A stretch of DNA of 49,831 nucleotides from Patescibacteria group bacterium (GTDB taxonomy: Bacteria > Patescibacteria > Microgenomatia > Daviesbacterales > UBA10151), in the NCBI GenBank assembly GCA_023487645.1, contig JAMDBX010000023.1, forward strand, positions 1 through 49,831, in the 5' to 3' direction. The notes under the pieces are model-generated. The model was not told the DNA's origin. It saw only the letters and a program-made list of their open reading frames with translations, and searched no databases. A program made the position numbers and the translations under genes. This document shows, piece by piece, positions 16,090 to 23,646 of the stretch (its first letter is position 1; every line of letters starts with the position of its first letter).

Positions 16090-16159
16090 CCTGTAGCTCA
16101 GCAGATAGAGCATTTCGCTTCGGACGAAAGGGTCGAGGGTGCAAATCCTTCCAGGGGCG
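16087..16159 (+). tRNA. tRNA-Arg (UCG anticodon)
   Basis: Acceptor GCCCCTG pairs with CAGGGGC; D stem GCTC/GAGC; anticodon stem TTTCG/CGAAA with loop CTTCGGA, giving anticodon TCG; T stem GAGGG/CCTTC (with G-T pairs) and loop TGCAAAT. The discriminator is G. CCA is not encoded (GCAG follows), so it must be added after transcription. The T loop starts TGC rather than TTC. Confidence 0.9.
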
Positions 16160-16233
16160 CAGCACAATATTTTCTTACCAATTTAATGCCCTATTTTGTT
16201 GCAATAGATATATTCCTGATATAGATTGTAAAC

Positions 16234-16518
16234 ATGCCCAAAAGAAAAGATCAAAGAACGATTATCTATTTTAAGACCAGAAGAACTAAAAGGCTTGAGC
16301 CTGATCAGCAAAAACATGAGAAGGCGGTTCCGGAAGATATTAAAACCGGAGAGCAAACTACCAGCGGTTCAACCCCGGACCCGGAATCAGATGATGACAC
16401 TTTAGATGATGCCCATGAAGCAGGTTTGTATGAGAACCAGGACGAAGATCATCCAGGTGAGTTAGGAATTGATGAAGAAATCCACAAAGATGAATTGGAA
16501 CACCAAGACAAGGACTAA
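16234..16518 (+). CDS. Small acidic hypothetical protein
   Basis: 94 residues: a basic N-terminus (MPKRKDQRTIIYFKTRRTKR) followed by a very acidic, disorder-like C-terminus rich in Asp, Glu and His. No family, membrane segment or cysteine. A TGATATAGAT box lies shortly upstream of the ATG. The charge split suggests an RNA- or protein-binding role, but this is only composition. Confidence 0.5.
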   Translation: MPKRKDQRTIIYFKTRRTKRLEPDQQKHEKAVPEDIKTGEQTTSGSTPDPESDDDTLDDAHEAGLYENQDEDHPGELGIDEEIHKDELEHQDKD

Positions 16519-16547
16519 ATTCGTGCCTCAACCTGGAAGGTTACAGG

Positions 16548-18335
16548 CTAAACTTTAGCGCTTAGATCAATTTTCCTAATTCTGATATTTTTGGGGGTGA
16601 TTTCTACCAATTCTGTATCATCAATATATTCAATGGCATTTTCCAAGCTCATCAGCTTTGGAGTATTAAAATGCTCTGAAGTTCCTTCACCCGAAGATCT
16701 GTGATTAGTTTGCTGCTTTTCTTTGCAAACATTAATCTTAATATCGTCTCCTCTGCTGTTTGCACCAATAACCTGCCCTTTGTAAACATTTACTCCCGGT
16801 CCTACAAACAAAGTTCCTCTATCCTGGGCTCCGATTAAAGCATATAACTTGGTATTTCCTGATTCATGAACCACTAATGAACCTTGGGCCCTCTCAAACT
16901 TTTGGCCGGAATCAGGCCTGTATTCAAAAAAGGAGCTGCTGATAATGCCCAAACCTTTAGTGTCTGTAATAAATTGGGACCTGTAACCAAAAAATTCTTT
17001 GGTGGCAACCAAAAATTCCAAAAACACTACCCCCTGCTCAGTGTTCATGTCCAAAAGCTCGGCGTGCCTGAGTCCCATTTTTTGCATAACCGATCCGGAT
17101 AATTCCTCCGGCACCTCAATCGCTACCTTCTCATATGGTGTCATTAACTTGCCGTTTTCCATTTTCTCAATCACCTGGGGCTTACCCACTTCAAATTCAT
17201 AACCTTCCCGCCTTAATCTTTCAATTAAAATTGCCAAATGCAGCTCTCCCCGGCCGCTGACAATTTGGTCGCCTGATGGCCCGTCTTCTACCTTTAAAGC
17301 CACATCAGCCTCAGCAGCCTTATATAACCTTTCCCGGATCTGTCTGGCGGTTTTAAACTCACCTTCAAGACCGGCAAAAGGGGAAGTGTTAACTCCAAAT
17401 CTCATCCTAACAGTTGATTCCTCAATATCTAAAACCGGCAAAGCGATTGAATTAACTGGATCGGCAATGGTTTCGCCAATGGTAATATCAGGAATTCCGG
17501 AGAGAGCAATAATGTCACCGGCGTGCGCTTCGGTAATATCCACCCGTTCCAAACCCTCAAATCCCATTAAGGAAGTTAGTCTGAATTTCTTTATTAGGCC
17601 ATCCCGGTTGATGTGGGCGATTTCCTGCCCGGCTTTGACGGTGCCGCTATAAACCCGGCCGGTTGCAATCCTGCCTTTAAAATTGTCATAAATTGTGTTG
17701 GTAATTAACACCTGCAATGGTTTATTTATGTCATCAACAGGTGCCGGAATATGTTCCAAAATGGCATCAAAAACCGGTGAGATATCATCCATCTTGGAAA
17801 GATCAGTTTCAAGACCTGCTTTTCCGTGTTTTCCGGAAGAGTAAATAGTCGGAAAATAGGCAGCTTCTTCATCAGCACCAAGTTCCAAAAATAGATCAAA
17901 AGTTTTATTGATAACATAATTTATCCTCGCATCAGGTTTGTCAATTTTGTTAATAACTACAACAATCTTATGTTTCATCTCTAAAGCTTTCTTTAAGACG
18001 AATCTGGTTTGAGGCATTGGGCCTTCTTTAGCATCAATCAAAAGCAAACACCCGTCAGCCATTTTTAAGACCCGTTCCACTTCCCCGCCAAAATCAGCAT
18101 GACCCGGGGTATCAATAATATTGATCTTGGTATTTTTCCAGTTAACGGAGGCGTTTTTGGAGAAAATGGTGATTCCACGTTCTTTTTCCAAATCATTAGA
18201 ATCCATTATTAGCTCGGAATTATCGGTAAACTGTTTTCCCAGCTTGGTTTTGGATTGGCGAAGCAAGGCATCTACCAGAGTAGTTTTGCCGTGATCAACG
18301 TGGGCGATAATGGCTACATTTCTAATATCAGTCAT
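16548..18335 (-). CDS. typA: Translational GTPase TypA/BipA
   Basis: 595 residues from the ATG at 18335 (MTDIRNVAIIAHVDHGKTT). The 11-residue upstream extension runs into a terminator hairpin and is rejected. GTPase motifs: G1 AHVDHGKT, G2 RGITIF, G3 DTPGHADF, G4 NKIDKPDAR. The EF-G-like domains and the C-terminal domain specific to TypA (ERAQGSLVVHESG, ALIGAQDRGTLFV, NVCKEKQQTNHRSSG) are present. It binds the 70S ribosome and helps growth under stress. Length and motifs are standard. Confidence 0.95.
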   Translation of the reverse strand: MTDIRNVAIIAHVDHGKTTLVDALLRQSKTKLGKQFTDNSELIMDSNDLEKERGITIFSKNASVNWKNTKINIIDTPGHADFGGEVERVLKMADGCLLLIDAKEGPMPQTRFVLKKALEMKHKIVVVINKIDKPDARINYVINKTFDLFLELGADEEAAYFPTIYSSGKHGKAGLETDLSKMDDISPVFDAILEHIPAPVDDINKPLQVLITNTIYDNFKGRIATGRVYSGTVKAGQEIAHINRDGLIKKFRLTSLMGFEGLERVDITEAHAGDIIALSGIPDITIGETIADPVNSIALPVLDIEESTVRMRFGVNTSPFAGLEGEFKTARQIRERLYKAAEADVALKVEDGPSGDQIVSGRGELHLAILIERLRREGYEFEVGKPQVIEKMENGKLMTPYEKVAIEVPEELSGSVMQKMGLRHAELLDMNTEQGVVFLEFLVATKEFFGYRSQFITDTKGLGIISSSFFEYRPDSGQKFERAQGSLVVHESGNTKLYALIGAQDRGTLFVGPGVNVYKGQVIGANSRGDDIKINVCKEKQQTNHRSSGEGTSEHFNTPKLMSLENAIEYIDDTELVEITPKNIRIRKIDLSAKV

Positions 18336-18351
18336 AAATTTCTTTCTCACC

Positions 18352-18375
18352 AAAAAACCGCCCCTCATGGCGGTT
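18352..18375 (-). terminator. Intrinsic terminator between the M50-like gene and typA
   Basis: On the minus strand AACCGCC-atgag-GGGCGG is followed by six T. It lies 17 bases before the typA ATG, so it ends the upstream protease transcript or attenuates typA. Confidence 0.7.
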
Positions 18376-18409
18376 CATAAGCAGTCTGCATATCATACCA
18401 CTATGAGCC

Positions 18410-19084
18410 TCAAGTAGCAAGCTTAGTCAGTAAAATCATCAGTAAATCTAAAGCAGCCGGTATTATTAGATAAATAGAGGCTTGTTTAAAAAAATTTGCT
18501 GCAAAATCAAGATTTAGCTGATTTAAATACAACCAGAAGTTTTGCAGGATATTCGGATTTAGAAAATATAAGGCTATTGTGATTACCAATGCTAGAGTTA
18601 AAATTAGGATTACAAACAGAACACTGCCTTCAATATCTTTTTTAGAAGAGAACATGGTATTACCAATTTCAAAAAGAAAATATAAAGCAAGAGCCGCCTG
18701 CCACCAAGGTGAGACGCCTAATTTTACCAAAAGAAAAATAGAAAAAATTAAAATCATCCCCAAAAGCACTGGTGCTACCCCAATAATCATTCTTCTGAAA
18801 GGATCAGTTTTGGCTATTTGGACACTGCCCAATTTAACCCCATCACCTTCAATCTCTGGCAGCACATTCATTTCCCCCACTGGTACCAGCATCACGCCGG
18901 CAAATAACAGATGGGCCAGCTCATGAATAATCGTGCCTGGTAAAAACAAAATGGCTAAAGTATGCACCACTACCCGGTGGCTCTTGGATATTTTATAAAT
19001 TGCACGAGCCAGTGATTGAACCAGCTGTCGGGATAAAAGGAAGAGAAAAACTAGCTCAACTAGGAAAAGAATAAAATAGACCAT
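18410..19084 (-). CDS. M50-like membrane metalloprotease
   Basis: 224 residues, about five or six transmembrane helices. FLPGTIIHELAHLLFAGVM has the HExxH zinc site inside a hydrophobic segment, as in site-2 proteases and related membrane peptidases. The second zinc ligand motif (NxxPxxxxDG) is not clear; FEIGNTMFSSKKD may stand in. The substrate is unknown, and it could be a non-canonical relative. The ATG follows an extended -10 (TGCTAGACT) by seven bases, so it is probably leaderless. Confidence 0.65.
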   Translation of the reverse strand: MVYFILFLVELVFLFLLSRQLVQSLARAIYKISKSHRVVVHTLAILFLPGTIIHELAHLLFAGVMLVPVGEMNVLPEIEGDGVKLGSVQIAKTDPFRRMIIGVAPVLLGMILIFSIFLLVKLGVSPWWQAALALYFLFEIGNTMFSSKKDIEGSVLFVILILTLALVITIALYFLNPNILQNFWLYLNQLNLDFAANFFKQASIYLIIPAALDLLMILLTKLAT

Positions 19085-19132
19085 TAAAGCCAGTCTAGCA
19101 TATTCTGTATCTTAGAGGTTTAAAATAAATAA

Positions 19133-19609
19133 TTATCTTGCCCATTCCGAGGAGTCTATGATTCTCCTTACTCGATGGTGCTCAGGAGATTCTTCGGCAA
19201 AGAGAAAAGCATATCCCGGCTCCCAATATACTCGTAACCAATTGGAAACCATCTCCATTTCCCTGGTATGAGTCCTGTACACCATAGTAGCCGGAAAACG
19301 GGCCTCAGAATCATCCCATTGTCCAGTGAACATTAAGGCAATATCACAATCAGCTTTTTCTAATCTTTGATCGGCGAGAAAATCCACCCATTCATCTGGA
19401 GTTACTCCTCGTAATTTTCTTTCCTGAACAAGATCTCTTATTTGTTCTTCTTTAACTGCTTGTGGAAATGAAACAAGATGTAGTACAGAATTATGTTGAA
19501 CACTGAACACTACCTTACCATCAATAGATTTTCTACCATGATCCCATTCGACTGCCATATTCTTTATTGCGGGCAGATTTGGCCTAATATAACATAGAGG
19601 ACCTGACAA
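19133..19609 (-). CDS. Hypothetical protein
   Basis: 158 residues, soluble, no signal peptide or transmembrane segment, rich in Trp, Arg and Glu. Segments such as VEWDHGRKSIDGKVVFSVQHN and RYPATMVYR-like beta-strand patterns suggest an alpha/beta fold. No family is recognised. It is the last gene before the tRNA-Lys region and appears to be transcribed alone. Confidence 0.5.
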   Translation of the reverse strand: MSGPLCYIRPNLPAIKNMAVEWDHGRKSIDGKVVFSVQHNSVLHLVSFPQAVKEEQIRDLVQERKLRGVTPDEWVDFLADQRLEKADCDIALMFTGQWDDSEARFPATMVYRTHTREMEMVSNWLRVYWEPGYAFLFAEESPEHHRVRRIIDSSEWAR

Positions 19610-19695
19610 TGCAATTTATTGGGAATATCATAAACAAACAAGCTCAGCGGTATATAAATTACATTATCGCCAAAGTAGCGCTTTAGTGCGTAAAT

Positions 19696-19732
19696 TGGTA
19701 GAATATAAACCTTGGGCCGGTAGCTCAGTTGG
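19696..19732 (+). pseudogene. Promoter plus 5' fragment of a second tRNA-Lys
   Basis: GGGCCGGTAGCTCAGTTGG at 19714-19732 is identical to the first 19 bases of the tRNA-Lys at 19880, and the preceding T matches as well. An extended -10 (TGGTAGAAT, 19696-19704) lies just upstream. The sequence then leaves tRNA homology in the D loop, so the copy cannot make a tRNA. Confidence 0.65.
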
Positions 19733-19879
19733 GTTAAAGCCGTAAACCGGCTTAAACGGGATAACTACAAATTAATCCGCGATCAGCGGATAGCTTAAAA
19801 TAATTGTCATCCCAGGAAGAGCAAGGCCGAAGGTTTTTTGCAGGAAGTACGTTTAACAATTGATAGATAATGATTGTAT
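19733..19879 (+). other. Structured spacer between the tRNA-Lys fragment and tRNA-Lys
   Basis: The 147 bases hold two clear hairpins: AAGCCG-taaac-CGGCTT at 19737-19753 and ATCCGC-gatca-GCGGAT near 19776-19792. A fragment starting GTCATCCCAGGAAG at 19806 resembles one end of the GTCAT palindromic repeats. TAGATAAT before the intact tRNA is its likely -10. No open frame. I could not match it to a group I intron core. Confidence 0.45.
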
Positions 19880-19952
19880 GGGCCGGTAGCTCAGTTGGTA
19901 GAGCAAAGGACTCTTAATCCTTCGGTCGTGGGTTCGAGCCCCACCCGGCTCA
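19880..19952 (+). tRNA. tRNA-Lys (CUU anticodon)
   Basis: Acceptor GGGCCGG pairs with CCGGCTC (one G-T); D stem GCTC/GAGC; anticodon stem AAGGA/TCCTT with loop CTCTTAA, anticodon CTT; T stem GTGGG/CCCAC with loop TTCGAGC. Discriminator A; CCA is not encoded. All expected elements are intact. Confidence 0.95.
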
Positions 19953-20107
19953 CAGTTTGTCCAGAGTTGGATTATAGGTTTTCAAAAATTCAACTGCTGG
20001 ATTTAATTTTGCTGTTATAGTGCTGGTTCGTTAATAATATGTCAGTTAATTTCTTCTTTTTCTTAGGCATAAAATAGTTCGAAACCCAAACAGTAAAATA
20101 AGGTTAT

Positions 20108-20680
20108 TTATCTAACTTCAATAGTTATTAATCTTTCGTGGTACTCTGGTTTTTTTGTAGTATCAACTCCATATAAAACTACTTCTGTAACATCAAATGT
20201 CCAGTTAACTTTTTCAACTATTGATCTTAATTCTGACATATTAGCTTTAAAAGCTAATTGAGCATCAGGATCTCCTACCCAGGCTACTGTAACATGAGGA
20301 CGAAATGGTAAGCTGCTATCATATGCTGAATAAACAGATAAGCTTTCGGAAATTAACTTATTAAATTCCAGTAACTCCGGTGGATATTTAACATCTGCAA
20401 ATAGTATTCTTGGTTTATCCTTACCAAAATACCCAAAACCACCTACTTTTAATTTAGCTTCTTTTAGTATTTCTAAGTGTTTCTTAACTTCTTCTGCTAT
20501 TTTTGGCAAGGAAGATTGAGGCAGTTTATCTAAGTAGTAAACAGTAATGTGGGGAGTTTTAGGGTGGGTTGTTTTAAATAAAGGACTGATTTGAGAGACA
20601 TCGGCCTGTAAAGTTTCAAAATCCAGTTGATACTTTTGTGGTAGAGGGATTCCGATAAAATAAGAGCTAAAATTCTTCAT
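20108..20680 (-). CDS. 2H phosphoesterase (RNA 2',3'-cyclic phosphodiesterase-like)
   Basis: 190 residues. Two HxTx motifs are present: TPHITVYYLD around residue 44 and FRPHVTVAWVGD around 130, spaced as in LigT-like 2H enzymes. The N-terminus FSSYFIGIPLP matches the usual first strand. Family members open 2',3'-cyclic phosphates on RNA or nucleotides, in tRNA repair or signalling. It lies near tRNA-Lys, but no RNA ligase is adjacent. Confidence 0.85.
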   Translation of the reverse strand: MKNFSSYFIGIPLPQKYQLDFETLQADVSQISPLFKTTHPKTPHITVYYLDKLPQSSLPKIAEEVKKHLEILKEAKLKVGGFGYFGKDKPRILFADVKYPPELLEFNKLISESLSVYSAYDSSLPFRPHVTVAWVGDPDAQLAFKANMSELRSIVEKVNWTFDVTEVVLYGVDTTKKPEYHERLITIEVR

Positions 20681-20721
20681 ATTTTGACTTTATTGGTTTA
20701 GAGGGGTAAAATCAAGCTGTT

Positions 20722-21765
20722 ATGTCAGCAGAAGCACCTAAGCAAACTGGTATAACTGCCCCTCAAGAACCTCAAGGTTGTCTCCCTGGATTTTTAAGAA
20801 GAATTTTCGGAATAACTGAACCATCAAAAAATCCTACTCTAATAACAAGTCAACCAACATTTGGACAACCTCCACCGGGATTAGAGAATTTTGCAGATAA
20901 AATTAATTCAGTTGTTGATGGACGGCTAGCGGCAGATCAACAGAAAGCGCTTGATCTAGAGAATATGAAAGCAGCAGAAGCGGCAGCCGCAGCAGAGGCA
21001 TTTGCAAAATCAGAAAAATTGAGGCGTCAAGAAGCAATAAAACTACAAGAAGAACAACAAGAATTAATAAGAAAAGAAACGGATGGTATCTTAGAAGTAT
21101 TTAGAGTAGCGGAAAGGTTGCAATATATCAAGGATACAATATGGGGAGGCAGAGGTGAAATTAGAAGAGCGGCAGGACGAACTTTTATTGCAGGTAAAAA
21201 AGCTTGTTATACGCACCAAAATTATGCATATAACTGGACACATGATATGGGTGGGTTGGAGCTATTTTATCAGTACCCTAGTGTGAGAATGCAGTATGTT
21301 CCTAAAGTAGAAGGCAGACTTAATATTGGTTCTGGTGACTACACACCCGGCCATCCAGAAACACAAAGATATGAACCTGCTATAAACAGTACCGCTTTGC
21401 GGATTACAGTAGTTAATGTAGAACAAGATTCCGGAAACGATAGAAAGGAATTATGCATATCCTCGGTTTCTGTTGGCTACCCAGGTGAACATTTTCTTAG
21501 CGGTTGGACAGAGCAAAAACAGACCAATCTTGAGTTTTACAGTGCTAGTATTCCAAGAGAAGCAGCAGATAGTGAAACTTTACTAGAAACAGCTCTATAT
21601 AATGAGACTGTCCGAAGGGTTGAACACGGATCCTCTCCGGCAGCACTAGAAGAAAGAGCCCGGAAAGAATTGGATCAAGCAAAGAAATCTCCAAAATGGC
21701 AGAAGTGGGTTGCTGTTCCAGATGGGCAACCTTCTTGCTGGGAATATCCACCTACAAGTAATTAG
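20722..21765 (+). CDS. Hypothetical protein with coiled-coil and C-terminal globular domain
   Basis: 347 residues. A Pro-rich N-terminus (with CLPGFLRRIFG, possibly membrane-associating) leads to an Ala/Glu/Lys coiled-coil (about 70-135). A globular part (about 140-285) has aromatic-rich strands such as CYTHQNYAYNWTHDMGG. A charged helix and a Trp/Pro-rich end follow. No family recognised. TAAAAT lies nine bases before the ATG with no Shine-Dalgarno, so it is probably leaderless. Confidence 0.55.
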   Translation: MSAEAPKQTGITAPQEPQGCLPGFLRRIFGITEPSKNPTLITSQPTFGQPPPGLENFADKINSVVDGRLAADQQKALDLENMKAAEAAAAAEAFAKSEKLRRQEAIKLQEEQQELIRKETDGILEVFRVAERLQYIKDTIWGGRGEIRRAAGRTFIAGKKACYTHQNYAYNWTHDMGGLELFYQYPSVRMQYVPKVEGRLNIGSGDYTPGHPETQRYEPAINSTALRITVVNVEQDSGNDRKELCISSVSVGYPGEHFLSGWTEQKQTNLEFYSASIPREAADSETLLETALYNETVRRVEHGSSPAALEERARKELDQAKKSPKWQKWVAVPDGQPSCWEYPPTSN

Positions 21766-22001
21766 TTCATTTGGCGGTTTTCTGCAACCCCCATCCTACT
21801 ATAAATTGATTATATAGAAAACCCTAAAACCTTCTTTTTCTACGCTTGGGAATAGTTGAATAAGCTTCTGATAAAGAACTATCATTCCATCATACAAGTT
21901 CGAAAATTGGTACAGATAGCTCACCAGATAGTGCTAAAAACAGACTGGGATTAGATTGATATAACGGTCTAATCAAAGCTTAGTTATTTATACCGCGTAT
22001 T

Positions 22002-22148
22002 TTACGGAAAACACTCTGGATTTTTATTTTGGAGATCAGCCTTTATTGCATTGCTGCTCCAGCCAAGTTTCCCAATAACAATACCTAACATAAATGAGGC
22101 AATGGAACTGGCATTTGCAAATCGAGCTAAATAATTTTTATTTTTCAT
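22002..22148 (-). CDS. Possible small membrane protein
   Basis: 48 residues from the ATG at 22148: MKNKNYLARF then a hydrophobic segment (ASSIASFMLGIVIGKLGW) and a polar tail. The basic start and single helix resemble small single-pass proteins or toxins. No Shine-Dalgarno and no family, so it may be chance. A longer in-frame reading from 22259 begins inside a repeat and is unlikely. Confidence 0.3.
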   Translation of the reverse strand: MKNKNYLARFANASSIASFMLGIVIGKLGWSSNAIKADLQNKNPECFP

Positions 22149-22245
22149 ACATTCATACCTTATTAAAAAATTACGATGCTTGACATAACGTACTACACAC
22201 CAAGTATATATAATACTTTTACCGAATGATTCTTGCGGTGAAAGT

Positions 22246-22275
22246 ATCCTTCGACTCACTTCGTTCGCTCAGGAC
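22246..22275. repeat. Short repeat, CTTCGACTCACTTCG...GCTCAGGA type
   Basis: ATCCTTCGACTCACTTCG followed by TTCGCTCAGGAC. A close relative (CCCTTCGGCTCACTTCG, GCTCGCTCAGGATGAC) is at 40984-41016 near uvrB. It is an intergenic short interspersed palindrome. Confidence 0.6.
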
Positions 22276-22359
22276 AAGTCCTTACTTTTAGGGGGCGAAT
22301 GTCGGCACTGGTAACAGATGACCGTCTTTGCCACAGGGATCGAAGTTTTACTCATTGCG

Positions 22360-22390
22360 AATCGTCTAATAATCGTCTATAATACGTCTA
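22360..22390 (+). promoter_or_regulatory. Fic gene promoter with three 11-bp-spaced CGTCTA repeats
   Basis: CGTCTA occurs at 22363, 22374 and 22385, exactly one helical turn apart, each preceded by AAT or ATA. The second and third copies straddle the -10 TATAAT (22378-22383), and the ATG follows at 22392. A protein binding these sites would block the promoter, so this is a likely operator. The gene is probably leaderless. Confidence 0.6.
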
Positions 22391-22391
22391 G

Positions 22392-23426
22392 ATGTTTAAT
22401 CAGAAATATATAATCACAGATCAACTCCTCGCAAATATAAAAAGAATTAATTCTTTGGTTAATGAATTAAATAACAGAAGATTTCCCCATGTTGTCTTAG
22501 TAGAGTTAGAAAAAACAGCAAGGGCAGTTTCAACATATGCCTCAACCAGTATTGAAGGCAATCCTCTTCCTTTAACTGAGGTTAAAAAAATCCTCAAATC
22601 AAAACCTGCTCATATTAGAGATAGCGAAAAAGAGGTTTTAAACTATAACCAAGCATTACAAGACTTAAACAAAAAGCTTGATGAAAATAAGGTTAGACTT
22701 TCACTTGATCTTATCCTAAAGATTCAAAAACAAATTACTGAAGGGTTACTACCTAAATTTGAATCCGGAAAGCTAAGATGGAAACCTGTCGTGGTTAATG
22801 ACCCACGAACTAGAAAAGTTATTTATTTACCCCCGGACGCAAAAGATGTTAAGACCTTGATTGAAGAATTAGTTAAATTTGTAAATACAAATAGAGATAC
22901 CGTTGATCCACTTATTTTAGCCGCTATCTTTCATAAGCAACTTGTAATTATTCATCCTTTTATGGATGGGAATGGTAGAACAACTCGTCTTGCTACAAAA
23001 GTATTACTTGCCGAAATGGGACTTAATACCTTTAATTTGTTTAGCTTTGAGAATTACTACAATAAAAATGTTACTAAATATTTTCAAACAGTTGGTGAAT
23101 TTGGGAACTATTATGAACTAATAGATAAGATTGATTTTACGTCATGGCTTGAGTACTTTACCGAAGGAATTATCGATGAACTTTTAAGAGTCCAAAAAAT
23201 CTTGCCGGATGTTGGAATCAATCCCCAAACTCAACTTAAGCCATACCATCTGAAAATCCTTGAATTTATAAAAGAAAAAGGATTTATTGCTGACCGTGAT
23301 TATGCAAAACTAGCTAAACGGGCAAAAGCAACCAGAGCACTGGATTTTAAGAAATTAATAGAGCTAGACTTAATTAGCAGAAAAGGTAAAGGCAAAGCGA
23401 CTTACTATATCTTAAAGGAAAAATAA
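22392..23426 (+). CDS. Fic family protein with C-terminal winged helix
   Basis: 344 residues. HPFMDGNGRTTR at 188-199 is the full Fic catalytic motif (HxFx[D/E]GNGRxxR), so AMP or another nucleotide phosphate transfer to a protein hydroxyl is likely. STSIEGN at 51-57 matches the N-terminal inhibitory motif [S/T]xxxE[G/N], so the enzyme should be self-inhibited. The C-terminus (about 275-344), with RDYAKLAKRAKATRALDFKKL and KGKGKATYYIL, looks like a winged helix. The target is unknown and no antitoxin gene is adjacent. The repeats over its promoter suggest self-regulation. Confidence 0.85.
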   Translation: MFNQKYIITDQLLANIKRINSLVNELNNRRFPHVVLVELEKTARAVSTYASTSIEGNPLPLTEVKKILKSKPAHIRDSEKEVLNYNQALQDLNKKLDENKVRLSLDLILKIQKQITEGLLPKFESGKLRWKPVVVNDPRTRKVIYLPPDAKDVKTLIEELVKFVNTNRDTVDPLILAAIFHKQLVIIHPFMDGNGRTTRLATKVLLAEMGLNTFNLFSFENYYNKNVTKYFQTVGEFGNYYELIDKIDFTSWLEYFTEGIIDELLRVQKILPDVGINPQTQLKPYHLKILEFIKEKGFIADRDYAKLAKRAKATRALDFKKLIELDLISRKGKGKATYYILKEK

Positions 23427-23546
23427 GCAATGAATGGAAAAGTGCAAGAATTTGATAATGCAGATAAATTATTTACTTCCTCGGAAAACCCACTGGATCA
23501 CCTAAGTCTGTCGAAATACTTCTTGCTAAAATAGACAGTTATTAAT

Positions 23547-23642
23547 ATGAGTATTCCAAAAAAGGCAGAGAAGAAACGTACACCAAATTCATTAGCTCCG
23601 AAGAGCTTAAATGATAAAACCATCAGCCAGGTTCCTAGTTGA
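23547..23642 (+). CDS. Possible tiny basic protein
   Basis: 31 residues (MSIPKKAEKKRTPNSLAPKS, then LNDKTISQVPS). The upstream sequence GCTAAAATAGACAG may hold a -10. It ends just beside the pyruvate kinase stop, on the opposite strand. No homology can be judged; it may be a remnant or chance. Confidence 0.25.
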   Translation: MSIPKKAEKKRTPNSLAPKSLNDKTISQVPS

Positions 23643-23646
23643 GGTT

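Larger units (their letters stand above)
21766..22391. other. Long non-coding stretch before the Fic gene
   Basis: 626 bases without a convincing large gene. It holds an inverted repeat GATTAGA ... TCTAATC (21949-21974), a possible 48-residue minus-strand frame (22002-22148), a palindromic repeat (22246-22275) and the Fic promoter and operator-like repeats (22360-22390). The rest shows no recognisable feature. Confidence 0.5.

Noticed and set aside
19733..19879. Group I intron inside a tRNA
   Set aside because: A complete tRNA-Lys follows, so no splicing is needed, and I could not find the conserved P3-P7 core.
22149..22259. N-terminal extension of the small membrane frame at 22002
   Set aside because: It begins inside a short palindromic repeat, and its residues do not resemble a signal or domain.
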